64,000 nucleotides of DNA from Chloroflexota bacterium (GTDB lineage: Bacteria; Chloroflexota; Anaerolineae; Anaerolineales; Villigracilaceae). Below, piece after piece: positions 7,865 through 16,284 of the stretch (position 1 is the stretch's first letter; the number at the start of each line of letters is the position of its first letter). A model generated the notes under the pieces. That model saw only the letters and a list, made by a program, of their open reading frames with translations. It had not been told where the DNA came from and made no database searches. The position numbers were made by a program, and so were the translations under genes. The stretch is from NCBI GenBank assembly GCA_023459215.1, contig JAEWVF010000079.1:33167-97166 (forward strand). Reading direction: 5' to 3'.

Positions 7865-8752
7865 ATGAATGAACAAATTTCCCTCGATGCGCTCTTGCCT
7901 CCCGCGATGGCCGGCAAAGCCGAAGACCTCGGCGTCAAGAAAGCGAACCTGCCGGCAGACAACATGTTCGCCCTGGCGGTACTCGCCGGCGGATTTATCA
8001 GCATGGGCGCGATTTTTGCCACCACAGTTGCGGCCGGAAGCATGCCCATCAAAGACCCAAGCGGAGCACTTGTTCTCGCAACCGGGTTTCCGTATGGGGT
8101 TATTCGCCTGTTGATGGGATTGGTTTTCTCCATCGGCCTGATTTTGGTGGTCGTTGGCGGCGCGGAACTGTTCACCGGCAATACGCTGATTATTATGGCT
8201 TTTGCCAACAAGAAAGTTACCTTTTCCCAACTGATGCGCAATTGGGGCATCGTTTACGCTGGCAACTTTGTCGGTTCGCTTGGCACCGCGGTGATTATGT
8301 TTTTAGGCAAACAATATCTTTTCGGCAACGGCGCCATCGGGATCACCGCATTAAACATTGCCGAGAGTAAAAGCTCGCTGGAATTTATCCAGGCCGTCGC
8401 CCTGGGAATCATGTGCAATATCTTGGTTTGTATGGGGGTCTGGATGTCCTACAGCGCCCGCAGCAGTACCGACAAGATATTGTCCGTGGTGATGCCGGTG
8501 GCCTGTTTCATTGCGGCCGGATTCGAGCATAGCGTGGCGAACATGTATTACATCCCCTTTGGGCTGTTGGTCAAAAACTATGGCGATGCGCAGCTTTTCG
8601 AAATGATTGGCAAAAGCCCAGCCGATTTTCCTAACCTGACCTGGGGCAACTTCTTCATCGCCAACCTGCTGCCGGTGACCATCGGCAACATCATCGGCGG
8701 GGCAATCATGGTCGGACTGGTTTACTGGTTCGTTTACAACCGCAAAAACTAA
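7865..8752 (+). CDS. Formate/nitrite transporter family channel (FocA/NirC-like)
   Basis: A 295-residue integral membrane protein with about six hydrophobic helices and family features: an N-terminal amphipathic segment, a GAIF-G segment, a GGAELFTGNT motif in the third quarter of the first half (the FNT hallmark), an FEHSVANMY motif near residue 220 and a GNIIGG motif near the C-terminus. FNT channels are pentamers that pass formate, nitrite or hydrosulfide. AAGGAG lies 9 nt before ATG 7865. Its place next to two NADH-linked NuoEF modules suggests formate as substrate, but sequence alone does not separate FocA from NirC. A bidirectional terminator follows. Confidence 0.9.
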   Translation: MNEQISLDALLPPAMAGKAEDLGVKKANLPADNMFALAVLAGGFISMGAIFATTVAAGSMPIKDPSGALVLATGFPYGVIRLLMGLVFSIGLILVVVGGAELFTGNTLIIMAFANKKVTFSQLMRNWGIVYAGNFVGSLGTAVIMFLGKQYLFGNGAIGITALNIAESKSSLEFIQAVALGIMCNILVCMGVWMSYSARSSTDKILSVVMPVACFIAAGFEHSVANMYYIPFGLLVKNYGDAQLFEMIGKSPADFPNLTWGNFFIANLLPVTIGNIIGGAIMVGLVYWFVYNRKN

Positions 8753-8771
8753 CCTTTAATTTGGCAAACAA

Positions 8772-8802
8772 AAAAGTGGACGGCTTTGGACCGTCCACTT
8801 TT
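8772..8802. terminator. Bidirectional intrinsic terminator
   Basis: The arms AAAAGTGGACGG (8772-8783) and CCGTCCACTTTT (8791-8802) pair perfectly around a 7-nt loop, with T-runs on both strands. It separates the convergent channel gene and the Tic20-like gene at 8821. Confidence 0.85.
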
Positions 8803-8820
8803 CGTTTACAGGAGCCAGGC

Positions 8821-9258
8821 TTAGATACCGTCGAGTGTGCCGCGCACCCAGTCGCCGACCCACCAGTACTTATAATCCTCGCCTTGCGATGCCTTCACAG
8901 CGCCGACCACACCCTGGATCACCGAGATGATCGGCATAAAGCTGAACAGGCAAGCGAAGGGCAGCAGGAACAGGCCGACCACAAAGATCGACAGGATGCC
9001 CGAGATGGCCCAGGCCAGGCCAATGATTGTCCCGCCGCCGATCCACCAGATCAACTGGTTGATGAACGATTGCAGGCTGTGGTAGGCCACATAGCGGGAG
9101 CGGTCGCGGAAGAGCAGGTAAATCACCAGGGCCGCAATGGGGCCAAAGAAACCGGTGAACAGGTTCACAACCACGCTCAAGTGGGCCAGCATGGCCCAGG
9201 TGCGCTCTTCAGAGGGTGAAAGCGGTAAAGATACGGGGGTTGAAGTTTCAACAGTCAT
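8821..9258 (-). CDS. DUF4870 / Tic20-like membrane protein
   Basis: A 145-residue membrane protein starting MTVETSTP. ATG at 9258 is chosen because an AAAGGAG SD precedes it; the longer frame to 9321 would read into the upstream terminator. A cytoplasmic N-terminus with SEERTWAMLAHLS is followed by four hydrophobic segments and a VAYHSLQSFINQ motif between the first two, the usual signature of DUF4870 proteins. Function unknown. The neighbour at 9373 has the same fold, so the two are probably an old tandem duplication separated by a terminator. Confidence 0.8.
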   Translation of the reverse strand: MTVETSTPVSLPLSPSEERTWAMLAHLSVVVNLFTGFFGPIAALVIYLLFRDRSRYVAYHSLQSFINQLIWWIGGGTIIGLAWAISGILSIFVVGLFLLPFACLFSFMPIISVIQGVVGAVKASQGEDYKYWWVGDWVRGTLDGI

Positions 9259-9325
9259 TTTAAAAATCTCCTTTTTATTCCATCTTTGCAGATATACGGG
9301 AAATTTCAGCCCCGGTTGCAAAAAA

Positions 9326-9347
9326 AGCGGCCCCTTGCGGAGCCGCT
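9326..9347 (-). terminator. Intrinsic terminator after the gene at 9373
   Basis: Read on the minus strand, AGCGGCTCC (9347-9339) pairs with GGGGCCGCT (9334-9326) around GCAA, with one G-U pair, and is followed by at least six T residues. It ends the transcript of the 9373-9675 gene and isolates the gene at 8821. Confidence 0.85.
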
Positions 9348-9372
9348 CATTATCATCATCTCGGGGTGGGAA

Positions 9373-9675
9373 CTAAGCCCAGCCCTGGCCTTTGACAAAG
9401 TTGGTGATGACCGGAACTTCGACGTATTCGCCCTGGTAGGCCTTGTAGCCCAGATAGAGCTGGTAGAACCAGACCAGAATACCAACACAGAAACCCGAGG
9501 TTACCACGGTAATGATACCCAAAATCAGAGCCTGGGCATTGTGGGCCTTAAGGAAGGGGCGATTCTTCTTGTCTTCCATCAGCATGATGATGATCGGCAG
9601 GAGTGGTGAGAAGACATAGGCAAGCAAAGCCCATAACTTATCATCACTGGTGATTTCGGAATTAAATTGGGACAT
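9373..9675 (-). CDS. Small DUF4870-like membrane protein
   Basis: A 100-residue protein, MSQFNSEITSDDKLWALLAY..., with three hydrophobic segments and a KAHNAQALILG motif that matches the central DUF4870/Tic20-like pattern. The ATG at 9675 has AGGAGA 6-7 nt upstream and is preferred to an ATG five codons earlier. It is shorter than the paralog at 8821. Function unknown. Confidence 0.75.
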   Translation of the reverse strand: MSQFNSEITSDDKLWALLAYVFSPLLPIIIMLMEDKKNRPFLKAHNAQALILGIITVVTSGFCVGILVWFYQLYLGYKAYQGEYVEVPVITNFVKGQGWA

Positions 9676-9690
9676 ATTTTTTCTCCTCAT

Positions 9691-9869
9691 GAATTAGTTT
9701 CTTCAATTTTACAGCAAATCGGGCAAAAAGCAACGGCTGCGGGACACCAGTTACTCATCTACACGCTAAAACAGTACAAATTTACTAATCCTTAACAAAA
9801 AAGTGACAGAAAATCGGCAAAAAATGATAGAATTTCTTAACCCAATCTTTTCCATTCAACGGAGGAATT
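9691..9869. other. Intergenic region between divergent small membrane-protein genes
   Basis: A 179-bp, AT-rich stretch between the gene ending its 5' side at 9675 and the microprotein starting at 9870. A TAGAAT box lies about 40 bp before the microprotein, without a clear -35 box. No other feature is seen. Confidence 0.4.
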
Positions 9870-10037
9870 ATGTCCAACTTCGAACCAACCCCTGTGCCCG
9901 AAGCCGCGCCGAAGAAATCAAACACCACCCTGATCATCGCCATCGTCGCAGTTGTGCTTGTCTGTTGTTGCTGCGCCTGCCTCGCCAGCCTGGGTTGGGC
10001 ATACGGCGATACAATCATGTATGAACTCGGTTTATAA
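9870..10037 (+). CDS. Cys4 single-pass membrane microprotein A
   Basis: A 55-residue ORF starting MSNFEPTPVPEAAPKKS, with a clear SD (GGAGGA, 9861-9866) 3-4 nt before ATG 9870. A Pro-rich charged N-terminus ends in KKS, followed by one hydrophobic helix (about residues 20-44) holding four consecutive cysteines plus two more (VCCCCACLAS). It ends with a short polar tail. Three bases separate it from a second ORF of the same plan, which supports both as real genes. Function unknown; the cysteine run at the membrane could be acylated, bind metal, or link subunits. Confidence 0.7.
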   Translation: MSNFEPTPVPEAAPKKSNTTLIIAIVAVVLVCCCCACLASLGWAYGDTIMYELGL

Positions 10038-10040
10038 CGA

Positions 10041-10205
10041 ATGAACAACCCCGCTGACTCGACCCTGATCGCTGAACCGCTCAAATCGAAGAACAAGACC
10101 ATCATGATCGTCGTTGGACTTGTGGTGCTTTGTTGTTGCTGTCTCGGCTTCCTCGGTTCAGCGCTGGCTTTTGGGGAAATGTTCCTCGAAGCGCTCAGCT
10201 TCTAA
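10041..10205 (+). CDS. Cys4 single-pass membrane microprotein B
   Basis: A 54-residue ORF starting MNNPADSTLIAEPLKSKNK, 3 bp after microprotein A. Again a charged N-terminus precedes one hydrophobic helix with four consecutive cysteines (VLCCCCLGFLGS) and a short acidic tail. It has no strong SD and is probably translated by coupling to A. Its last 11 bp overlap the convergent DUF402 gene. It is a diverged tandem copy of A; function unknown. Confidence 0.68.
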   Translation: MNNPADSTLIAEPLKSKNKTIMIVVGLVVLCCCCLGFLGSALAFGEMFLEALSF

Positions 10206-10653
10206 AACGCTCCGCAAAGTGTTCTTGCAGCGCCAGCAGGCCAGCCAATGCCTGCTGGCGTGTTTTTTCGTCCAAATCAAGGGCGGCAAACTCATCCTCG
10301 TCGAGCACGACCTGGCGGCCGTCCACCGTCACCCACAGGTCGAGGGCCAGGTCGACATATGAAATCGTATCGGGGGCATCCCAAACCGCCGGAAAGCCGA
10401 CATTGCAATACCAGCCCTTGATTTGATCATCGTCGCGGTCATGGATCTCGAAAATGTTATACCAGCGGTCGGTATAAAACAACTCAACAAACCGGTCATG
10501 CTGCTTCAGGAAAATCCCCTGGAAGGGTGTATCATCGCGGTTAAAGAGCGCCTCCAGGCGCACAAAATCAGGGCCGCGTTCCAATTCACGTCCGGTGTAG
10601 GTCCAGCTAATCTCGCCGTCCGGCTTGCGTTTGTGTACGGTAATCCCGGTCAC
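10195..10653 (-). CDS. DUF402 domain-containing protein (nucleoside phosphatase-like fold)
   Basis: A 152-residue protein with the DUF402 signature: an HKRKPDG start, a W-YTGREL segment, F-GIFLK then a VELFYTDRWYNIFEI segment, GWYCN, and an acidic metal-site core VDLALDLWV--DG--VLDEDEF. DUF402 includes FomD-like and Ntdp-type nucleoside di/triphosphatases, so a phosphate-hydrolysing activity on a nucleotide or cofactor is plausible. Its ATG overlaps the stop of the ABC ATPase gene by 4 bp (ATGA), placing it last in the thiamine operon. Confidence 0.8.
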   Translation of the reverse strand: MTGITVHKRKPDGEISWTYTGRELERGPDFVRLEALFNRDDTPFQGIFLKQHDRFVELFYTDRWYNIFEIHDRDDDQIKGWYCNVGFPAVWDAPDTISYVDLALDLWVTVDGRQVVLDEDEFAALDLDEKTRQQALAGLLALQEHFAERFRS

Positions 10654-11609
10654 GGCAGCGCCTCCACGTTGAAAACATCCAAATGCACCAACTCGCCCAC
10701 CTGCGGGGCCTGCGGCAGCAGGAAATACCAGCCATTCTGCAACTCCACCCGGAACACGTCGCCGCGAAAAACCACATCGACTACCATCCCGCTGACCGTC
10801 CCGCCGGTGGGGACACGCACCGCCTGGGGACGCAGCAAAAGCGTTTTATGCAGGTCCAGGCCCGAGGCGTGCAACGCCCCGCCGCCTTCCCCCGGTTTAA
10901 CGACATTGCCCAACCCGAGAAAGGACGCGACCCACCCGTTGGCCGGCCTGGCAAAAACTTCGGGCGGAGTCCCGGCCTGGGCAATCTGACCGTCGCGCAG
11001 CAGGATAATGCGGTCGGCCAGGCTAAAGGCCTCCTGCTGGTCATGGGTAACGTAAATGGCAGGGATGCCCGCCCGGCGCAGGATTTGGCGCAATTCCCCG
11101 AGCAGGGATTCCTTCAAGGCGCGATCAAGCGCGCCGAGCGGCTCATCCAGCATCAACAAGCGCGGACGGGGCGCCAGGGCGCGCGCCAGGGCCACGCGCT
11201 GCTGCTCGCCGCCGGAGAGTTCCGTCACCCGGCGCTGTTCAAACCCGGTCAGGTGAACCAGTTCCAGGCACTCGCGCACACGCCCGGCAACATCCCCCGC
11301 TGTTTTTTGCACACGCAGCCCAAACGCGACATTCTCGAAAACCGACAGGTGCGGGAAAAGCCCGTAATCCTGGAACATCAGACTGAAACGCCGCCGGTAA
11401 GTCGGAATCCCGGCCAGCGATTGCCCGTCCCAGGCCAATTCGCCGCTCTCGGCCTGTTCCAGCCCGGCGATGATGCGCAGGATGGTCGATTTGCCCGAGC
11501 CGGAAGCGCCCAGCAGGCAAACCGTTTCACCCTGCGCAACCGAAAAGGAAATCCCTTTCAGCAGGGGCTGGTTTTCATAGGTTTTGGTCAGGGAAGTGAT
11601 ATTAAGCAT
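10650..11609 (-). CDS. ABC transporter ATP-binding protein, probable thiamine importer ATPase
   Basis: A 319-residue ATPase of the Fbp/Pot/ThiQ group: Walker A GASGSGKST at 34-42, Q-loop MFQDYGLFPHL, signature LSGGEQQR, Walker B LLMLDEPLGALD, switch histidine in YVTHDQQEAF, and a C-terminal TOBE-like domain (about 240-319). The only permease and binding-protein genes nearby are the thiP- and thiB-like genes at 13493 and 15199 behind a TPP riboswitch, so thiamine is the inferred substrate. A SulP carrier gene separates it from the permease. Iron or molybdate transport remains possible for an isolated ATPase of this family. Confidence 0.85.
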   Translation of the reverse strand: MLNITSLTKTYENQPLLKGISFSVAQGETVCLLGASGSGKSTILRIIAGLEQAESGELAWDGQSLAGIPTYRRRFSLMFQDYGLFPHLSVFENVAFGLRVQKTAGDVAGRVRECLELVHLTGFEQRRVTELSGGEQQRVALARALAPRPRLLMLDEPLGALDRALKESLLGELRQILRRAGIPAIYVTHDQQEAFSLADRIILLRDGQIAQAGTPPEVFARPANGWVASFLGLGNVVKPGEGGGALHASGLDLHKTLLLRPQAVRVPTGGTVSGMVVDVVFRGDVFRVELQNGWYFLLPQAPQVGELVHLDVFNVEALP

Positions 11610-11660
11610 AGCAGCGGATGCGCCAGGAATATCCTTTATACCCGCAAACCGGAGAACAAA

Positions 11661-13334
11661 TCAAGCCTGGCCAAGCCCTGTTTCGCAGAAGTTGCAGCCG
11701 CGGCGCTCGGCCTCGACAATCGCTTCATCGCTGGCCCAGAAGAAATTCTCCTCGCCAATTTGCTCCACAAGCCCGCCGCGCTGCATCATCCTCAAGGCGT
11801 TTTCATGTACGCCTGAGAACATCAGGGTGCCGCCCTGGGCATGGATTTTTTCATACAGGCGCTGGATGGCTTCCAGCCCGCTGGTATCGACCAGCGGCAC
11901 GCCGCGCATGGAGAGAATCAGCGCATGGGTATCTTTCAGATTGGTAAAGGCCTCGTTGAAGTGGCCGGTGGCGGCGAAAAACAATGGCCCGGTCAGGAAA
12001 GCCACGCGCACATGGCGGCATTTTTCGCTAGTTTGAATGCCTTTTGTACGCAATTTTTGTGGGTCAACTTCGGTTACAGTGACATCCAGAGTTGCGATGT
12101 TGTTCAGAAACATGGCCCCCGAAAGGAAAGCCCCCACCAAAATCGCCTGGGTCAGGTCGAGGGTGATGGTGGCCAGCAGGGTAATGCCAAAGGTAATGAT
12201 GGCGGTCTTGAAGCGTTTGCCGAAGATAAAACGGATGGCCTCCCACTCGTTCATGCGCCAGGCAGTGACCATCAGCACGCCAGCCAGCGCCGCCAGCGGA
12301 ATGCGGGCCATGACCGGCGCGAGCAGGAACATCGACAGCAGCAAGCCAATCGCGTGGATGATGCTGACCATGCGCGTCTGCCCACCGCTTTTAATGCCCA
12401 CGCTGGCGCGCGCAATCGCCGCCGTGGCCGGGACGCCGCCAAAAAACGGGATGACGATATTGCCAATTCCCTGCGCAACCAGTTCCTGGTTGGCCTGCAA
12501 GCGGATGCCGGTCATGTTCGAACCAACCGCGCCGCACAACAGGCTTTCGATTGCGCCCAGGGCAGTAATCGTCAGCGCCGGGGCGATAAAATCGGGCAAA
12601 TCAGTCCAGGGGATTTGAAAAAAATCGAGGCGATCGGCCAGGAAAAGCGTGCGCGGGATTTCGCCAATCATACCCACATCCCAGCCCAGAACAGCGTTCA
12701 GGGCTGTAGCCAGGATGATGCCCAGGAGCGAGGCCGGGAATTTGGCGTTGAGTTTCTTCGGCCAGAGAAGCATGGTCAGGATAACAACACATCCCAAAGC
12801 AACGGCGCGCCAATCGGGGCTGAAACCGCCCTTGAAGTAACCCAGGAATTTGAAGGCGGCAGATTCCGCCCCGGCGGTCTGGACACCCAGAAAGCTGTCA
12901 ATCTGCCCGATAAAGATGATCAGCGCAATACCCGAGGTAAACCCGGTAATAACTGGCGAGGGGATAAAAGCGATGAAACGGCCCAGGCGCAGCAAGCCGA
13001 TGACCGTCAGCAAAACCCCGGCGATCAAGCCCGCCACCCAAATACCGGTCAAACCGTACTTTTGCACCAGTAAAATCAAGACCGCGCTCATCGCACCGGT
13101 CGGGCCGCTAATCTGGTAAGGCGCACCCGAAAGCGCGCCAATCAGGAATCCTGCCAGGATGGCCGTCACCAATCCGGCTGAAGCGCTGGCCCCGGAAGCA
13201 ACGCCAAAGGCCAACGCCAGGGGCAGGGCTACCGCCGCCACCGTCAAGCCGGCCAGGGCGTCCTGCTGGAACTTTGCAAACGAATAGCCGCGAAACTCAT
13301 CGCGGTAGAGTTGCGCCAAATTACGTCTTGGCAT
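11661..13334 (-). CDS. SulP family anion transporter with STAS domain
   Basis: A 557-residue carrier: an N-terminal cytoplasmic segment (YRDEFRGYSFAKFQQDALAGLTVA), about 10-12 membrane helices with the family GLVTAILAG and ISGPTGAMS motifs, and a C-terminal STAS domain (about 430-550; LILSMRGVPLVDTSGLEAI). SulP proteins move sulfate, bicarbonate or other anions with protons or sodium; the substrate cannot be told here. It starts at 13334 with AAGGAGAAAAGAAT before the ATG and a 158-bp gap after the permease gene, so it may have its own promoter even though it lies inside the thiamine operon. Confidence 0.88.
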   Translation of the reverse strand: MPRRNLAQLYRDEFRGYSFAKFQQDALAGLTVAAVALPLALAFGVASGASASAGLVTAILAGFLIGALSGAPYQISGPTGAMSAVLILLVQKYGLTGIWVAGLIAGVLLTVIGLLRLGRFIAFIPSPVITGFTSGIALIIFIGQIDSFLGVQTAGAESAAFKFLGYFKGGFSPDWRAVALGCVVILTMLLWPKKLNAKFPASLLGIILATALNAVLGWDVGMIGEIPRTLFLADRLDFFQIPWTDLPDFIAPALTITALGAIESLLCGAVGSNMTGIRLQANQELVAQGIGNIVIPFFGGVPATAAIARASVGIKSGGQTRMVSIIHAIGLLLSMFLLAPVMARIPLAALAGVLMVTAWRMNEWEAIRFIFGKRFKTAIITFGITLLATITLDLTQAILVGAFLSGAMFLNNIATLDVTVTEVDPQKLRTKGIQTSEKCRHVRVAFLTGPLFFAATGHFNEAFTNLKDTHALILSMRGVPLVDTSGLEAIQRLYEKIHAQGGTLMFSGVHENALRMMQRGGLVEQIGEENFFWASDEAIVEAERRGCNFCETGLGQA

Positions 13335-13492
13335 ATTCTTTTCTCCTTAAAACATAAAAATGTCCGCAAAGGCTCATGCTCCCCACGGGCGTCCTTTGTG
13401 TCAAAACAGCCTGTATTCTACTACCATTTTCCCGCCAGGGTGTGAATGCGCCGCTAGAAAGAACACACAACAGGCCCGCCAGATACCAATTT

Positions 13493-15199
13493 TTACAGTT
13501 CGCTGGAAGAGACGCGCAACTTTTCAATCAGGAAAATACCCAGGCCGGTCAGGAGCATCAAGAGGGTCGCCATGGCCATGGCCTGGCCATAGTTCAGTCC
13601 GCCGGGCTGGGACAAGAAGCGGTAAATGGCGGTTGGCAGGGTCGGATATTCGGGACGTGAAAGCAGGGAAGCCGCGCCAAACTCACCCAAAGAAACGGTA
13701 AAGGCCAGCGCCGCCGCCGAAAAAGTGGCGCGGGCCACAATCGGAAAATCGACCCGCCGCCAAACCTGCCAGGGATTCGCGCCCAGGGTGCGCGCCGCCT
13801 CGCGGTAACGCTCGGGAATGGTCGCCAGGGCCGCCGACAGGTTGCGGATGACAAACGGCAGGGCGATGGTGGTGTGGGCGAGGGGAATCAGCAGGGGCGA
13901 GGTAAGCAGGTTGAAGGCAAACGGCTGAAACGGAAGCGGAAACGAACGGTTAAAAGTAACGATAAATCCAAGCCCCAGGGTAACTGCTGAAGCGCCGAGC
14001 GGCAGCATAATCAGCGGATCGAGCAAGGCGGTGAAACGGCCCGGGCGGGCAAGCACCGTCGCCGCCGGGAAACCCAGCAGGAGTGAGAGCGCCACCGTCA
14101 GCCCGGCATAGCCCAACGAATTGAGCGCGGCCTGGGCTGGCGGAACGTAAAAGAGTGAGCCACGGCGATTGATGAACAGTTCGCGGTAGTAATCGAGCGT
14201 TAAAAGCGGCTGAGGCTCCGCCCGTGAAACCTGGGCGCGGTCGGCTTCGAGGCGAGTCACTGAACGCAGCGGCAGGGAGGAGAGTGGGAAAAAGAAAAAT
14301 GAAAAGTAAAAGACGAAAAGTAGCAGGATTCCTGCGCGCTGGAAAAGGGTACGCGGCTTGCGCCGGGCAGCCGGCTGCAAACCAGGCTTGACCTGGGCGG
14401 TGACGCGGGTCACATAACGGCTGTAGAGCGTTGAAAGGCCGAGGGTGCAAAGCAACTGGATGACGGATAAGAGCGCGGCGGCCGGCAGGTTGAGAAATTG
14501 CAGTGCCTGGAGGTAAATCTCGACTTCGAGGGTGGAATATTTGACGCCGCCCAACAATAAAATCACGCCATAGCTGGTGAAATCGAAAAGAAAGACCAGC
14601 AGGCTGGCGGCCAGGATGGCCGGGCGCAGCAAAGGCAGGGTCACGCGCCAGAGCGTCGTCCAGTGGTCTGCGCCGAGCGCGTGGGCTGAATCGAGCAGGC
14701 GCACATCCAGCCCGGCCCAGGCATCGCCCACCAGGCGGATGACGATGGTGGCGTTGTAGAAAACGTGGGCGGTGAGAATCGCGCCAAAAGTGCCGAGGAA
14801 GACCAGGGAGGGCAATCCGGCCTCGGCCAGGAGCAGGTTGAGCCAGCCGCGCGGGCCAAGCAGGGCGCTGAATCCGGCAGCGACCACCACGGTCGGCAGC
14901 ATGAAGGGGATGGCGGTCAGGGTACGCAGCAGGTTTTTGAACGGGAAATCGAAACGGGCAAAGAGAAAAGCCAGGGGCAGGCCAAAGGCCAGGGTCAGCA
15001 GGGTCGAGGCCAGGGCCTGGAAAAAAGTGAATCGCAAAACAGCCCAAAGCCGCGGGTAGAACGATCCGCCCGGCGAGAGCAGGAAGCCGGGATCGAGGCC
15101 GAGGGTCAGAATCCGCCCGAGGGGCAGGAAAAAGAAAATCCCCAGAAAGAGGAGAGCAGGCAGCAGCGCCCACCCTCCCCAACGCAAACGCAGGTTCAT
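13493..15199 (-). CDS. thiP: ABC transporter permease, ThiP-like double-module
   Basis: A 568-residue protein with two permease modules of about six helices each, the fused layout of ThiP/FbpB-type importers. Each half has an EAA-type loop: LDSAHALGADHWTTLWRV in the first and REAARTLGANPWQVWRRV in the second, where the ATPase docks. The start codon shares one base with the stop of the binding-protein gene, implying translational coupling. Thiamine specificity is inferred from the TPP riboswitch and the adjoining thiamine pyrophosphokinase gene. Intact and of normal length. Confidence 0.85.
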   Translation of the reverse strand: MNLRLRWGGWALLPALLFLGIFFFLPLGRILTLGLDPGFLLSPGGSFYPRLWAVLRFTFFQALASTLLTLAFGLPLAFLFARFDFPFKNLLRTLTAIPFMLPTVVVAAGFSALLGPRGWLNLLLAEAGLPSLVFLGTFGAILTAHVFYNATIVIRLVGDAWAGLDVRLLDSAHALGADHWTTLWRVTLPLLRPAILAASLLVFLFDFTSYGVILLLGGVKYSTLEVEIYLQALQFLNLPAAALLSVIQLLCTLGLSTLYSRYVTRVTAQVKPGLQPAARRKPRTLFQRAGILLLFVFYFSFFFFPLSSLPLRSVTRLEADRAQVSRAEPQPLLTLDYYRELFINRRGSLFYVPPAQAALNSLGYAGLTVALSLLLGFPAATVLARPGRFTALLDPLIMLPLGASAVTLGLGFIVTFNRSFPLPFQPFAFNLLTSPLLIPLAHTTIALPFVIRNLSAALATIPERYREAARTLGANPWQVWRRVDFPIVARATFSAAALAFTVSLGEFGAASLLSRPEYPTLPTAIYRFLSQPGGLNYGQAMAMATLLMLLTGLGIFLIEKLRVSSSEL

Positions 15200-16263
15200 C
15201 AGCGAACGACGGCTTCCGTCCAGGCTTCGATCCAGGCCTCGCGCTTGGCGTCAATCAGTTCAGGCGCAAGCGTGGCGGGTGAGGGCGCGATCTGGGCATA
15301 TTTGATGAAGGCTTCGGGGAGCTGGGCCTGGCCGTTGACCGGGTAAACGAACATGTTGAGCGGCATATCCTGTTGGAAGGTTGCGCCAAGCATAAAATCG
15401 ACAAATTTTTCGGCCAGGGCGCGGTTCTGGCTGCCCTTGAGGATGCCGACAAATTCCACCTGACGGAAACAACCGTCGAGAATCGAGGCGGTAGGCGACT
15501 CATCCAGCGGCTCGGAGGCGAAAACAACTTCGGCAGCCGGGCTGGAGGCGTAGGAAACGACCAGCGGTTGGGGGCCCTGGCCGGAAGAGGCGCTGAAATT
15601 GGTGTAGTAAGCGGTTTCCCAGCCATCGACAACCGAGACGCCGTTGGCACGCAGGGCTTTCCAGTACTCGATGTAACCGGGATCGCCATATTTGGCGATG
15701 GTGGCCATCAGGAAGGACAGACCGGGCGAAGAAGTGGCGGGATTCTCGACAACCAGCAGGTCTTTGTACTCAGGCCTGGTCAGTTCGTCGAGGCTTTGCG
15801 GGACGGCCAGGCCTTTTTCAGCAAACCAGGCCTTGTCGTAGTTGAGGCAAACATCGCCAAAATCAACCGGCAGGGCGCGGTTTTCGGGATCGAGCTTGAA
15901 TTCGGCGGCGATATTGGCCAACTCAGGCGAGGCATACGGCTCGAAGATGCCGGCTGCCAGGGCGCGCGAGAGGAAGGTATTGTCGACCCCATAGAAAACA
16001 TCGGCCAGGGGCGCATCCTTGCTCAGGATGGCCTTATTGAGCGCGGAGCCGGTGTCGCCACTCTTGAGAAAAGTAATCTTGACGTTGTTGGCTGCTTCGA
16101 AGGCGCGGATGACCTCTTCGCTGGCGGCAAAAGAGTCGTGGGTCATGACGGTCAGGGTTGCCGGGGCGGCGCTGGCGGGTTGGCTGGGCGCAGACTGTTC
16201 CGCTGGTGCGCAGGCAGCCAGCAGCAAAAGCAATAGGGATAACGACAGTAAAAGCTTTTTCAT
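15199..16263 (-). CDS. thiB: Thiamine-type ABC transporter substrate-binding lipoprotein
   Basis: A 354-residue lipoprotein. The signal peptide MKKLLLSLSLLLLLLAAC ends in a lipobox with C18 as the lipid-bearing residue, then a Ser/Pro/Ala linker. The mature part resembles TbpA/ThiB and iron-binding periplasmic proteins: LTVMTHDSFAASEEVI at the start, LADVFYGVDNTFLSRA, VDFGDVCLNYDKAWF, and VDGWETAYYTNFS. The start has AGGAGA about 6 nt upstream. It lies 21 bp after the thiamine pyrophosphokinase gene and overlaps the permease gene by one base. A cell-surface lipoprotein anchor is expected in an organism with an atypical envelope. Confidence 0.87.
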   Translation of the reverse strand: MKKLLLSLSLLLLLLAACAPAEQSAPSQPASAAPATLTVMTHDSFAASEEVIRAFEAANNVKITFLKSGDTGSALNKAILSKDAPLADVFYGVDNTFLSRALAAGIFEPYASPELANIAAEFKLDPENRALPVDFGDVCLNYDKAWFAEKGLAVPQSLDELTRPEYKDLLVVENPATSSPGLSFLMATIAKYGDPGYIEYWKALRANGVSVVDGWETAYYTNFSASSGQGPQPLVVSYASSPAAEVVFASEPLDESPTASILDGCFRQVEFVGILKGSQNRALAEKFVDFMLGATFQQDMPLNMFVYPVNGQAQLPEAFIKYAQIAPSPATLAPELIDAKREAWIEAWTEAVVR

Positions 16264-16284
16264 GGATTTTCTCCTGTTTTGGTT

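Noticed and set aside
9785..10105. Minus-strand frame of 106 codons over the Cys4 microproteins
   Set aside because: The plus-strand ORFs have an SD, matching plan and membrane helices; the minus frame has no start signal or motif.
13950..15254. Open frame of 434 codons on the minus strand in a second frame
   Set aside because: It overlaps the thiP-like permease in another frame, is rich in Arg, Pro and Ala, and has no membrane or domain pattern.
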